A stretch of DNA of 64,000 bases from Caulobacteraceae bacterium. GTDB taxonomy: Bacteria; Pseudomonadota; Alphaproteobacteria; Caulobacterales; Caulobacteraceae. This document shows positions 49,014 to 57,994 of the stretch, piece by piece. A model generated the notes under the pieces. It saw nothing but the letters and a program-made list of their open reading frames with translations. It did no database searches and was not told where the DNA came from. The position numbers and the translations under genes are program-made. The stretch's first letter is position 1; each line of letters begins with the position of its first letter. The stretch is taken from NCBI GenBank assembly GCA_019748095.1, contig JAIEQA010000019.1, positions 1 through 64,000 on the forward strand, read 5' to 3'.

Positions 49014-50573
49014 GTGGGCATCGGCAACGGAGTATTGAGCTTCGTGGAGAAGGCGGGCAACCGCCTCCCCGACCCCGTTTTCATCTTCGTCTGGCTTATC
49101 GGCTTTCTGGTGATTGGCAGTGTCGCGGCAGCCTCATATGGCCTGAGCGCGGTCAATCCCGTCGACGGACAGGCTGTGGCCGCCCAGAGCCTGATGTCGA
49201 GCGAAAATCTTCGGCGTCTGTTTGTCGACATGCCCAAGACCCTGACCGGGTTCGCTCCCCTGGGCTATGTGCTTGTGGTCATGCTGGGCGCAGGGGTGGC
49301 GGAACGCACAGGTCTGTTCTCGGCGGCCATGCGCGCAGGCATCCGTAACGCTCCCAAGACCTTCCTGACCCCGATCGTGGTGTTCGTCGGCATCGTCTCC
49401 AACCACGCGGCCGACGCCGGCTATGTGGTGCTGGTGCCGCTGGCAGGCCTCATCTTCGCCGCTGCAGGGCGGCACCCGGTCGCCGGGATCGCCGCCGGCT
49501 TCGCCGCCGTCTCCGGCGGCTTCTCGGCCAACCTTTTCCCGGGCCACCTCGACGCCCTGCTGCTGGGCATCACCGAGCCGGCAGCGCGGCTGATCCAGCC
49601 GGACTGGACCGCCAACATCGCCGGCAACCTGTACTTCATCATCGCCATGACGTTCGTCTTTGTGCCGCTGGCCTGGTTCGTCACCGACAAGATCGTCGAG
49701 CCGCGCCTTGGCCCGTGGACCCCGTCAGCCGACGCGCCCATCCAGCTCAGCGAATCGGCCCTGACGGGCGCGGAGAAGCGCGGCCTGTTCTGGGCAGGGC
49801 TGGCGACCCTGCTGGTGATCGGTGCCTGGGCCGCCATGACCTTGATGCCCGAAGCCGCCCTGATCAACGCCGAGGCCCCTCCGCAGGAGCGCATGACGCC
49901 CTTCTACAACTCGCTCGTGGCCGGCTTCTTCGTGCTGTTCCTCGCCGCCGGCGTGGCCTACGGCACAGCGGCCGGCACCCTTAAGAACCATCGCGAGCTG
50001 GTGCGGATGATGACCGAATCGATGGCGGTCATGGCACCGTACATCGTGCTTGCATTCGTCGCGGCCCACTTCGTGGCCATGTTCAACTGGTCGAACCTCG
50101 GCGTCATCACAGCGATCGCCGGGGCGGAACAGCTCAAGGCCAGCGGTCTGTCCTCCTGGCAGCTGCTGGTAGCGATCGTGCTGCTGGCCGCGACCATCAA
50201 CCTTCTGGTCGGCTCGGCTTCCGCCAAGTGGGCCGCCATGGCCCCGGTGCTCGTGCCGATGCTGATGCTGCTCGGAATCAGCCCCGAGATGACCACGGCA
50301 GCCTTCCGCATGGGCGACTCGGTGACCAACATCATGACCCCGCTGATGGTCTACTTCCCGCTGATCCTCGGCTTCTGCCAGCGCTGGGTGCCCGGCTTCG
50401 GCATCGGCAACCTGATGGCGACCATGCTGCCCTATTCGTTCTTCTTCCTGATCGCAGGCTGCATCATGACCGGGGCCTGGGTCTTCCTGAACATACCGCT
50501 GGGGGGTGGAGAGGTCGTGACCTACGACCTGAACCAGGCCCGTCAGGCGGTCCAGGCATTGCCTGTGCCCTGA
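49014..50573 (+). CDS. AbgT-family transporter
   Basis: A 519-residue inner-membrane protein with 11-13 helices of the AbgT family (E. coli AbgT, Neisseria MtrF, Alcanivorax YdaH), which imports p-aminobenzoyl-glutamate or exports antimetabolites such as sulfonamides. Recognisable blocks: VEKAGNRLPDPVFIFVWLIG, GLVDMPKTLTGFAPLG-like FVDMPKTLTGFAPLGYVLVVM, NHAADAGYVVLVPLAGLIF, INLLVGSASAKWAAMAPVLVPML and MGDSVTNIMTPLMVYFPLIL. GTG at 49014 is chosen because AGGAG lies six bases upstream; an in-frame start at 48948 has none. Substrate uncertain. Confidence 0.92.
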   Translation: MGIGNGVLSFVEKAGNRLPDPVFIFVWLIGFLVIGSVAAASYGLSAVNPVDGQAVAAQSLMSSENLRRLFVDMPKTLTGFAPLGYVLVVMLGAGVAERTGLFSAAMRAGIRNAPKTFLTPIVVFVGIVSNHAADAGYVVLVPLAGLIFAAAGRHPVAGIAAGFAAVSGGFSANLFPGHLDALLLGITEPAARLIQPDWTANIAGNLYFIIAMTFVFVPLAWFVTDKIVEPRLGPWTPSADAPIQLSESALTGAEKRGLFWAGLATLLVIGAWAAMTLMPEAALINAEAPPQERMTPFYNSLVAGFFVLFLAAGVAYGTAAGTLKNHRELVRMMTESMAVMAPYIVLAFVAAHFVAMFNWSNLGVITAIAGAEQLKASGLSSWQLLVAIVLLAATINLLVGSASAKWAAMAPVLVPMLMLLGISPEMTTAAFRMGDSVTNIMTPLMVYFPLILGFCQRWVPGFGIGNLMATMLPYSFFFLIAGCIMTGAWVFLNIPLGGGEVVTYDLNQARQAVQALPVP

Positions 50574-50587
50574 TGCGGAAATCGCGC

Positions 50588-50616
50588 TTGACAGGTTCGG
50601 CCACCCCCGCCTAAAC
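50588..50616 (+). promoter_or_regulatory. Possible promoter of tRNA-Asp
   Basis: A consensus -35 TTGACA (50588-50593) is followed after 17 bases by CTAAAC (50611-50616), a weak -10. The predicted start near 50623 lies 38 bases before the tRNA. It lies 15 bases after the AbgT stop. Confidence 0.4.
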
Positions 50617-50660
50617 GACGCCCCTCGCCGGGGGACAACACGTCACTCCGGCGGGGAAAT

Positions 50661-50737
50661 GCGGGTGTAGCTCAGTTGGTTAGAGTGCCGGCCTGTCACG
50701 CCGGAGGTCGCGGGTTCGAGTCCCGTCACTCGCGCCA
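50661..50737 (+). tRNA. tRNA-Asp (GTC)
   Basis: A 77-base cloverleaf with encoded CCA. The acceptor stem pairs GCGGGTG with CACTCGC (one G-T), the anticodon loop reads CTGTCAC giving anticodon GTC, and the T loop is TTCGAGT. The plus-strand inverted repeat starting at 50731 uses its 3' acceptor strand (next entry). Confidence 0.97.
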
Positions 50738-50764
50738 TCTCTTCGATCTGGAAGAGATGGCGCG
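50731..50764 (+). repeat. 14-bp inverted repeat spanning the tRNA-Asp 3' end
   Basis: Bases 50731-50744 (which include the tRNA 3' GCGCCA) pair perfectly with 50751-50764 across the loop GATCTG. No T-run follows, so it is not a simple terminator, and the arm competes with the tRNA acceptor stem in the precursor. It may guide 3' processing. The copy in the downstream arm is inverted, not direct, so it is not an integration scar of the usual kind. Confidence 0.6.
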
Positions 50765-50885
50765 CCACCCCCTCAAGGTTCTCTCGGACTTCAGGCTTGC
50801 GGCGTATAACTTGACGCCCGCCTTACACATGGGTCTCCTCGACACTGATCGGCCCTGACCGGGCCGCCTGTCCCGGACACCGCCT

Positions 50886-52175
50886 GTGACGTCCTCTGTC
50901 GATCCATCCGCGCCCGTATGGGCTCCACCGGTCCGGGCCGCTGTGCCGCGCAATCTCTGCACCGACTGCGGCGTCTCACGGATGGAGGACCCGACCCTGT
51001 GCGGGCGGGCCTGCCAGTTCATCAAACCGGACTATCCGGCCCTTGAGACCCGCATACACGGCCGGGCCCGCGATTCGGAGACAGGAGACGAGCTGTTCTT
51101 CGGTCCGGTGCGCCGCATGGCGAGGGCGAGGCTGAAAGTCCCCGCCCATGGGGCCCAGTGGACGGGAATAACCACCCGCATCGGTGAACGCCTGCTCGAG
51201 ACCGGCACGGTCGATGCGGTCCTGACCATGGCTCCCGACCCCGAGGACCGCTGGCGGCCGGTGCCCGTGCTGGTGACCCGCCCGGAGGCAATGGCCCGGG
51301 TGCGCGGTATGCGCATGGGCTATGCGCCGCTTCTGGCCCTGCTGGAGCAGGCGCGGGCCCAGGGCTACCGCCGCCTCGCCGTCATCGGCATTCCCTGTCA
51401 GGTCTATGCCCTGAGGGCGCTGGAGGCCGAACTGGGGCTGGAGGCGCTGTACGTCATCGGCACCCCCTGTTCGGACAATACGACGACCGAGAACTTCCAC
51501 GCGTTCCTGGCCCTCCTCTCGGATGCGCCAGACACCATCACCTATCTGGAGTTCCGCGCCGATTATCACGTCGAGCTGCGGTTCACCGACGGGCGGGTGA
51601 AGACGATTCCCTTCCTGTCCCTGCCGATCTCGCAGCTGGCTCCGGACTTCTTCCCCCTCACTTGCCGCACCTGCGTCGACTACACCAATGCCCTCGCTGA
51701 CATCACGGTCGGCTATATGGCCGGTCAGGGCGAGCAGTGGCTGATCGTGCGCAATGCGCGCGGCGAGGCCCTGCTGGATCTGCTGGGGGATGAGGTCGCC
51801 CTTTCGGAGCCGCAGAGCCACGGCAAACGCAAGGCCGCCGTTCAGGGCTTCATCGCCAATGTCGAGCGGGCCGCCGGCGGCCTGCCCCTGCGACGCATGC
51901 CCGACTGGGTCCGGCCGATCGTCAGCTGGCTACAACCCCGCACCGGCCCTCGCGGTCTGGAGTTCGCACGCACACGGCTGGAAATGAAGGCGGCTGAGAC
52001 GGTGATCCACCTGCGCCGCGAGGAGCCGCGCAGGATGAAGTCCATGATCCCCGATCATGTCTGGGCCCTGGTCGAGCCCTATGGCCTGTCGCCCGGGGCC
52101 GGAGAGCGGTCAGACCCGGTGACTAGTGAACCGCCAGCTCCGCAGCCGGCTGAACGAACTCGGGCCGGCCACTGA
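50886..52175 (+). CDS. FrhB/BciB-family iron-sulfur flavoprotein (divinyl chlorophyllide reductase-like)
   Basis: A 429-residue protein of the coenzyme F420 hydrogenase beta-subunit (FrhB) family. Cys25, Cys28, Cys39 and Cys43 (NLCTDCGVSRMEDPTLCGRAC) suggest an iron-sulfur cluster; then IHGRARD, the FrhB N-domain core AVIGIPCQVYALRAL, GTPCSDNT, and the C-terminal CRTCVDYTNALADITVGYM. The CxDCG start and the CxYCxDYTNALADxTVGYM end match BciB, the ferredoxin-dependent 3,8-divinyl chlorophyllide reductase of cyanobacteria and some purple bacteria, better than methanogen FrhB. GTG at 50886 is the only start before the first Cys motif. Its last 53 bases overlap the convergent glycosyltransferase gene. 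Confidence 0.8.
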   Translation: MTSSVDPSAPVWAPPVRAAVPRNLCTDCGVSRMEDPTLCGRACQFIKPDYPALETRIHGRARDSETGDELFFGPVRRMARARLKVPAHGAQWTGITTRIGERLLETGTVDAVLTMAPDPEDRWRPVPVLVTRPEAMARVRGMRMGYAPLLALLEQARAQGYRRLAVIGIPCQVYALRALEAELGLEALYVIGTPCSDNTTTENFHAFLALLSDAPDTITYLEFRADYHVELRFTDGRVKTIPFLSLPISQLAPDFFPLTCRTCVDYTNALADITVGYMAGQGEQWLIVRNARGEALLDLLGDEVALSEPQSHGKRKAAVQGFIANVERAAGGLPLRRMPDWVRPIVSWLQPRTGPRGLEFARTRLEMKAAETVIHLRREEPRRMKSMIPDHVWALVEPYGLSPGAGERSDPVTSEPPAPQPAERTRAGH

Positions 52176-53373
52176 CCTCACCATAAACCATGCACAGGTC
52201 CTCAAAGACCCGGTTCCAGGCGAAGGTTTCGACCGTATGGACGCGGGCCGCCGCCCCGATCGCCTCGACGTCGCGGGCGAACAGGGCCTCGATCGCTTCA
52301 GCATACTCGCCCGGGTCGGCGCTTCGGGACAGCTGACCCACGCTGTTGTTGACGGTTTCCGCCACCCCGCCCGCATTGACCCCCACCACCGGCCGCCCAC
52401 AGGCCATGGCCTCCAGCACGATCAGGCCGAAAGGCTCCTTGTCGTTGGCGTGCACAAAGGCATCGCAGCTGGCGATGATCCGGGCGACGGCGCGGGGATC
52501 CCGCTCATAGGGCAGGGCGATGACCCGGTCCTCTGCGGGCATCCCCTGCCCCGCCCCGACGAGCACGAGGTGATAAGGTGCCCCCAGACGCTGGACGGCC
52601 TCGATCAGGACATCGATGTTCTTTTCCCGTGCCGGCCGACCGGCGAAACACAGCAGCCGCGCGCTGGCGGGCAGGCCCAGCCGCTTCAACAGCCAGTCCC
52701 GGTCGCGACGGTCGGGCCGGAAGGTGTCGATCTCGACCCCCAGGGGCCGGATGACGATGTTGCGGACGCCCGCCTCTTCCAGCCGACGCGCGATGAAGCG
52801 GCTCGGGGAGACAACGCGATCGAACTGGCCAAACAGGCGGGCCCAGCGCTTTTCGACTGGCTTCTTGGCCCATTCCCCGAAATGCAGCGCGGCCAGACCC
52901 GCCGGGTCGGAATGGCAAAAGCCGATCACGGGACAGCCGACCCTCTGTCCGGCCTCCAGTGCGCCCTGTCCCGGGGTATAGGGGTCGCCCGCCTCAATCA
53001 GCGCCGGCTTCATGGCAGCGACCCACGCACCCCAGCGGCGCACCGAACTGGGCCAGCGATAGCCGTCGCCGAACGGCAGTTTGGTCGCGTGCAGCTTGAT
53101 GATGCCGTCGCGGCCGGCCTGGTGTCGCGCTCCCGGCACAAGCAGTGAGTGGGCGACACCGGGGCGGTTGGCTTCCAGCCATGCCTTCTTGGACAGCAGA
53201 TACCGCTTCACGCCCCCGGAGCGCGGCGCATAAAGCATCGTCGTGTCCACCATCCGTGGCCGGGGATCGGATGTGGACGCCCTCAGCACACTGAGCGTTT
53301 CCGCCACTTCCTCATCGCGGCTGGGAAACAGTCGGAGTTCTGCGGCCTGGACGTCGAGATCCGTCATGTTCAT
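52123..53373 (-). CDS. GT4-family glycosyltransferase
   Basis: A 416-residue glycosyltransferase of the GT-B fold. The C-terminal donor site reads ACGRPVVGVNAGGVAETVNN with the EPFGLIVLEAM E-x7-E element before it, and IRPLGVEIDTFRPDRRD. The N-terminal Rossmann domain contains APRSGGVKRYLLSKKAWLE. GT4 enzymes transfer sugars from nucleotide sugars to lipids, LPS or polysaccharide, retaining configuration. ATG at 53373 follows AGGA by six bases; a longer in-frame start at 53454 is possible. The donor and acceptor cannot be deduced. Overlaps the BciB-like gene tail to tail by 53 bases. Confidence 0.88.
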   Translation of the reverse strand: MNMTDLDVQAAELRLFPSRDEEVAETLSVLRASTSDPRPRMVDTTMLYAPRSGGVKRYLLSKKAWLEANRPGVAHSLLVPGARHQAGRDGIIKLHATKLPFGDGYRWPSSVRRWGAWVAAMKPALIEAGDPYTPGQGALEAGQRVGCPVIGFCHSDPAGLAALHFGEWAKKPVEKRWARLFGQFDRVVSPSRFIARRLEEAGVRNIVIRPLGVEIDTFRPDRRDRDWLLKRLGLPASARLLCFAGRPAREKNIDVLIEAVQRLGAPYHLVLVGAGQGMPAEDRVIALPYERDPRAVARIIASCDAFVHANDKEPFGLIVLEAMACGRPVVGVNAGGVAETVNNSVGQLSRSADPGEYAEAIEALFARDVEAIGAAARVHTVETFAWNRVFEDLCMVYGEVSGRPEFVQPAAELAVH

Positions 53374-53485
53374 CGAGTCCTGCTGGGGCGACTGGATCGC
53401 CCGAGCGAGCGTCCGGCGATATTGGCTGCGTGCGGACGGTTTATTCCGGACCATGAAGCGCCCCTAAACCTGCTGACGGTCAAGC

Positions 53486-53668
53486 TCAAGCCGTATCATC
53501 CGGGTCGCCCGGCACCGGGGTCGCGATTCCCCGCCGCGCCAGCGCTTCCCGCAGCAGGGTCTCGAGCTGCGCATTGACCGACCGCAACTCAGCTGCTGCC
53601 AGCCGCTCCACGGCCGCCATCAACGCCGGAGAGGCGCGCAGCAGAAAGGGTTTGCGAACCCGGGCCAC
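53486..53668 (-). CDS. Ribbon-helix-helix (Arc/MetJ-like) DNA-binding protein
   Basis: A 60-residue protein: a basic strand [15 protein letters not shown] followed by two helices, [19 protein letters not shown] and [11 protein letters not shown], the ribbon-helix-helix layout seen in Arc, CopG and antitoxins. It lies three bases after the SPFH gene and is probably cotranscribed with it. No toxin-like partner is adjacent; its likely targets are the repeated GATAT elements upstream of the SPFH gene (inference). Confidence 0.78.
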   Translation of the reverse strand: MARVRKPFLLRASPALMAAVERLAAAELRSVNAQLETLLREALARRGIATPVPGDPDDTA

Positions 53669-53671
53669 AGG

Positions 53672-54568
53672 TCAACCGTACAGGGTGCCGGCGTTCACGA
53701 CGGGCTGGGCTTCCCGATCGGCGCACAGCACGACGAGAAGATTCGAGACCATGGCGGCCTTGCGGTCCTCGTCCAGCTGGACCACGTCGCGCTCGCCGAG
53801 ATCCTTCAGGGCGCTTTCGACCATGCTGACCGCGCCACGGACGATCAGGCGGCGCGCCGAAAGGATGGCCTCGGCCTGCTGGCGGCGCAGCATGGCCCCG
53901 GCGATTTCCGGGGCATAGGCCAGATGCGCCAGCCGGGCCTCGTCGATCGCCACCCCGGCCACCCGCACCCGATTGGCCAGTTCGTCCCGAAGCCGCCGCG
54001 CCACATCTTCCGCATCGGCCCTGAGGGTCAGCTCCTGATCCACCCCCTCTTCCTCCTCGCCGTGGTCATAGGCGTAGTGGGAGGCGATATCGCGCAGGCC
54101 GGTATCGATCTGGATGTTCACGAAGGCCTGATAGTCATCGACGTCGAACAGGGCCTGTGCCGAATCCTCGACCCGCCAGACGACGTTGGCCGCGATCTCG
54201 ACCGGGCTGCCGCGACGGTCGTTCACCTTCAGCTTGTCAGAGGTCACATTGCGCGCACGCAGCGAGATTTTCTTGCGGCTGTACCAGGGAAGCACCCAGC
54301 GCAGCCCCGTGGCCCGGTCGGTGCCGCGGTAGTCGCCGAACAGCAGGATCGCCACCCCCTCGTTCGGCTGCAGGGCATACAGGCCGCACAGAAGAAACAG
54401 GCCCACAACCGCGAACCCTATTCCCGCGGCAACGTTCACCGCGACGTCCGGGCCCTGGGCGACCGCCACGGGCCCGAGCAGAATCAGCCCGATCCCAACC
54501 AGCAGCATCACCACGCCATTCGTCGTTCGCGCAGGCCGCTCGCGGGAGACTGTCCGTTGATCGTTCAT
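53672..54568 (-). CDS. SPFH/band-7 (stomatin/prohibitin-like) membrane protein
   Basis: A 298-residue protein with two N-terminal membrane helices ([19 protein letters not shown] and [20 protein letters not shown]) and a band-7 domain from about residue 75: [59 protein letters not shown], and the long coiled-coil ending [25 protein letters not shown] proteins build membrane microdomain rings around proteases or transporters. ATG at 54568 follows GGAGG by six bases. The downstream ribbon-helix-helix gene and a promoter with repeats complete the unit. Confidence 0.85.
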   Translation of the reverse strand: MNDQRTVSRERPARTTNGVVMLLVGIGLILLGPVAVAQGPDVAVNVAAGIGFAVVGLFLLCGLYALQPNEGVAILLFGDYRGTDRATGLRWVLPWYSRKKISLRARNVTSDKLKVNDRRGSPVEIAANVVWRVEDSAQALFDVDDYQAFVNIQIDTGLRDIASHYAYDHGEEEEGVDQELTLRADAEDVARRLRDELANRVRVAGVAIDEARLAHLAYAPEIAGAMLRRQQAEAILSARRLIVRGAVSMVESALKDLGERDVVQLDEDRKAAMVSNLLVVLCADREAQPVVNAGTLYG

Positions 54569-54584
54569 GTCCGTCCTCCAACTC

Positions 54585-54622
54585 GATATGAAAGTGATAT
54601 CATTTTTGTCCCGTAATGGCAA
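54585..54622 (-). promoter_or_regulatory. Promoter of the SPFH gene with GATAT repeats
   Basis: On the minus strand TTGCCA (54617-54622) and TATCAC (54594-54599) are 17 bases apart. An 8-bp palindrome TGATATCA (54595-54602) overlaps the -10, and GATAT occurs at 54585-54589 and 54596-54600, spaced 11 bases. This is a plausible operator for the ribbon-helix-helix protein encoded downstream. Confidence 0.5.
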
Positions 54623-54753
54623 CGCTTGACGGTCGCCTGCCTGGATCGAGGCCTTGCATTCGCCTCAAATTCGCGAAACTTGAGACAGGTCGTGGCGCCC
54701 CTGTTAGAAGGCGGCCGACGCCTTGCGCGTAGCCAATTGGGGTGACTTTTCGA

Positions 54754-57700
54754 ATGCGTAGACTGCTTGCGACTGCGGTGGCGCTTGCCCCTCTCATGGC
54801 TGTCACCGGAGCGCACGCCGAAGTCGTGATCTCCAATGCCCGCACGACACCCATCGTGACCTCCACGGCGACCGGCACGGCGCGGGATGACATTCGCCTG
54901 GCCAGCGGCGGATCCATCGCCGTGAACACGGGAGCCGCCGTCACGGTCGACAGCAACAACAGTATCGACCTGGACAGTGGATCCACGATCGGCCTGTCGA
55001 ACTCGGCGAACGGCTCCACGGGCATTCTGGTGGGGCCCGGCGCGGCGACAGGCAACATCACGATCGGCGGACAGATCACCGTCACCGACAGCATAGACAC
55101 CTACCCCGATACCGATAACGACGGTGACCTCGACGGCCCCTTTGCCGTCGGCAGCGACCGCTTCGGCCTGCGCCTGACCGGTGGCACGCCCCTGACCGGC
55201 AATATCCTCGTCGAGAGCACCGGCGTGATTCTCGCCGAGGGGGCCAATTCCCGCGCGATCTCGATCGAGCGCGCCCTGACAGGCAACGTCACCACCTTCG
55301 GCACACTGCGCGCCATCGGCGACAACGCCGTGGCCTTTGCCACCACCGGCAATGTCTCGGGTTCGGTGAACCTGGGGGGGCCGATCACGGCCCAGGGCCT
55401 GAACGCCGGAGCGGTCGATATCCAGGGCGACATCGGCGGCCGTCTGACGCTCCAGGGCGAGATCGCCTCGACCGGATATCGCTACACGTCCCGTCCCACC
55501 GATGCAGCGATCGCCAGACTGGACGCGGACGACCTGCTCCAGGGACGGTCCGCCGTGGTCGTGGCGGGCAATGTCGGCGGGGGCGTGGTTCTCGACATCC
55601 GGCCGGCGGACAACAGCGCCACATCGACAGACGAGGATAATGACGGCATCCCGGACGCCAGCGAGGGGAATCTGGCAATCAATGCCTACGGTTCGGCACC
55701 GGCCCTCACGGTCGGATCGGCCACCCGTGGCATTGCGCTCGGTCTCGCCGGCACAGGCACCAACGCCTACGGCCTGATCAACCGCGGGTCGATCACGGCA
55801 GACGGCGTCTTTGATTCCGTCAATGCGACGGCCGTCCAGCTGGGGGTCGGCGGCGGGCAGACGGTGAGCATCGCCGGCGGGGTCCGCAACGAAGGCTCCA
55901 TCACAGCCCTCGGCCGCAATGGCGGTGCGACAGTGGTCTCCATCGGAGCAGGAGTCGCGACGCCCCGGTTTGACAACACGGGGACCATCACTGCGGGGGT
56001 GTCCAGCACCAATGCCAGCTCCCAGGCGACCGCCATCACCATTGCGGCGGGCGCCAGCCTGCCGACCCTGTTCAACAACGGGTCGATCCTCGCGACCGCA
56101 GGGGGGGCCGCCACAAACACGACCGCCATCCGCGATCTGTCGGGGACCCTGACCTCCATCCAGAATGCCGGGTCCATCCAGTCGATTCTCGTGCGCGACG
56201 AGACCACGGGTCAGGTCGTCGCCGGGGCCACGGCCGTGGCGGTGGATGTCGCGGCCAACACGACCGGCGTGGCCTTCCGCCAGTACGGGGAAACCAGCAC
56301 GCCAACCACGACGGATCCGGACACTGACGGCGACGGCGTCACCGACTCCAACGAGCCTGTCACGATCGGAGATCTGCGGTTCGGCTCGGGAGCCGACACC
56401 TTGAACCTCGAGAACGGCACCCTGACGGGGGCCGTGTCGTTCGGGGCAGGCGCTGACCGACTGACCATCTCGGGCGGCGGCGTCCTGCGCGGGGCCATCA
56501 CCGACAGTGACGGGCAGCTGGCGATCGACATCACCAACGGCACACTCGATGCGCGACAGGCCAGTGCAACGACCGTCACCAGCCTGAACATCGGGGCGGC
56601 CGGTGACCTGATCGTGACCCTCGATCCGGCCGCGGGTACCAACTCGGGCTTCCGGGTCAATGGCACGGCCACGCTCGCGACGGGCGCAGGCCTGGGGGTA
56701 CGCTTCAACTCCCTGATCGACACACCCCGCCGGTTCACGGTCATTGACGCCAACGCCCTGACGATCGGCACGATCGATCAGACAGCGGTCCAGGCCAATT
56801 CACCCTATCTCTTCGTCGTGAACGCCGGCTCCGACGTGGCGGCAGGGGATGTCTATATCGACGCGCGGCGTCGGACAGCGGCTGAAGCCAGCCTGAACGG
56901 TGTAGAGACCCAGGCGTTCGACGCGATCTATTCCTCGCTTGGCAACAGCACCGTGCTGCGCGACGTCTTCCTTGCCGAGACCGGCCGGGACGGCTTCATC
57001 AACCTGTACGAACAGATGCTGCCGGACCACTCCGGCGGGGCGCTGATGTCGCTGGCGTCGGGCGTCGATGCCGTGACCCGGGCCCTGACCGGACGCAACG
57101 CCTCGGTCGCGCCCGGCGAGACCAGCGCCTGGCTGCAGGAGATCAATTTCTACGCCGACAAGGACAAGACCGACAGCTACGGCTTCCGGTCCGAAGGGTT
57201 CGGGGTGGCCGGGGGCGTCGAGCGCGGCACCGATCTGGGTGCCCTGGGTTTGTCGATCGCCTTCACCTCGTCCGACGTAGAAGACCCCGAGGCCGAAGCC
57301 GAGGAAATCCTCTCGGCCAACCTGGTGGAGCTGGGCCTCTACTGGCGGGCCCAGGGCCAGGCCTGGACCACCTGGGCCCGTGCGGCCGGCGGCTATGCCA
57401 CATTCGAGGCCACACGCACCCTGGTGAGCGAGGAGATCAACCTCAGCAACCAGTCGAGCTGGAACGGCTTTACCCTCGCCCTGGCCGGCGGGGCCTCCTA
57501 CGAACGCAATTTCGGCAAGCTGAACATCCGGCCCGAAGCCTATGTCGAGTATTTCTCGCTGAGCGAGGACGGTCGCGTCGAGGAAGGCGCGACCCCCGGC
57601 TTCAATCTGGAAATCGAGGATCGTGACGGCCACATGCTGGCTGGCGTCGCGGCCGTGAACATCGGTTACGGCTTCGGCCAGAACGGCTGGATCCGCCCCG

Positions 57701-57942
57701 AGGTCCGGCTGGGCTGGCGTCAGAACATCTCGGTCGACGCCGGCGACACGGTTGCCCGCTTCCGGTCGGGCGGGAACGCCTTCACCCTGTCGCCCGACGC
57801 TATCGAGGGCGGCGGGCCGATCGCGGGCTTCAACCTGAGTGTGGGCAACGACCTCGGCCGACTGTCGGTGACCGCCGATGCCGAGATGATCGAGGACTAT
57901 GTGCGCTACACCCTGCTGCTGCGGGCCAGCTTCCGGTTTTAG
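54754..57942 (+). CDS. Type V autotransporter with calcium-loop motifs in the passenger
   Basis: A 1062-residue autotransporter. Signal peptide LLATAVALAPLMAVTGAHA; a passenger (about residues 24-780) of imperfect beta-helix repeats rich in Gly, Thr, Asn and Val; a C-terminal beta-barrel (about 790-1062) with DKTDSYGFRSEGFGVAGGV, ARAAGGYATFEAT and the final LLLRASFRF, Phe-terminated. Three Asp-rich loops with DxDxDG spacing occur at residues 119-127, 293-301 and 523-531, like thrombospondin-type or EF calcium loops. ATG at 54754 is preferred over GTG at 54742, with GGGGTG upstream. Probably an adhesin or surface structural protein; no protease or lipase motif seen. Confidence 0.88.
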   Translation: MRRLLATAVALAPLMAVTGAHAEVVISNARTTPIVTSTATGTARDDIRLASGGSIAVNTGAAVTVDSNNSIDLDSGSTIGLSNSANGSTGILVGPGAATGNITIGGQITVTDSIDTYPDTDNDGDLDGPFAVGSDRFGLRLTGGTPLTGNILVESTGVILAEGANSRAISIERALTGNVTTFGTLRAIGDNAVAFATTGNVSGSVNLGGPITAQGLNAGAVDIQGDIGGRLTLQGEIASTGYRYTSRPTDAAIARLDADDLLQGRSAVVVAGNVGGGVVLDIRPADNSATSTDEDNDGIPDASEGNLAINAYGSAPALTVGSATRGIALGLAGTGTNAYGLINRGSITADGVFDSVNATAVQLGVGGGQTVSIAGGVRNEGSITALGRNGGATVVSIGAGVATPRFDNTGTITAGVSSTNASSQATAITIAAGASLPTLFNNGSILATAGGAATNTTAIRDLSGTLTSIQNAGSIQSILVRDETTGQVVAGATAVAVDVAANTTGVAFRQYGETSTPTTTDPDTDGDGVTDSNEPVTIGDLRFGSGADTLNLENGTLTGAVSFGAGADRLTISGGGVLRGAITDSDGQLAIDITNGTLDARQASATTVTSLNIGAAGDLIVTLDPAAGTNSGFRVNGTATLATGAGLGVRFNSLIDTPRRFTVIDANALTIGTIDQTAVQANSPYLFVVNAGSDVAAGDVYIDARRRTAAEASLNGVETQAFDAIYSSLGNSTVLRDVFLAETGRDGFINLYEQMLPDHSGGALMSLASGVDAVTRALTGRNASVAPGETSAWLQEINFYADKDKTDSYGFRSEGFGVAGGVERGTDLGALGLSIAFTSSDVEDPEAEAEEILSANLVELGLYWRAQGQAWTTWARAAGGYATFEATRTLVSEEINLSNQSSWNGFTLALAGGASYERNFGKLNIRPEAYVEYFSLSEDGRVEEGATPGFNLEIEDRDGHMLAGVAAVNIGYGFGQNGWIRPEVRLGWRQNISVDAGDTVARFRSGGNAFTLSPDAIEGGGPIAGFNLSVGNDLGRLSVTADAEMIEDYVRYTLLLRASFRF

Positions 57943-57994
57943 CGACCCTGATCAGGTTGGTGATTCCGCCTGGTCAGTTTGACGATGCCAAAAC

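Noticed and set aside
50661..50800. tRNA-Asp as an integration site
   Set aside because: No integrase or direct repeat of the tRNA 3' end longer than seven bases is present; neighbours look chromosomal.
53486..53668. Ribbon-helix-helix gene as an antitoxin
   Set aside because: No toxin-sized partner lies next to it; the adjacent gene is an SPFH membrane protein, so a toxin-antitoxin call is not supported.
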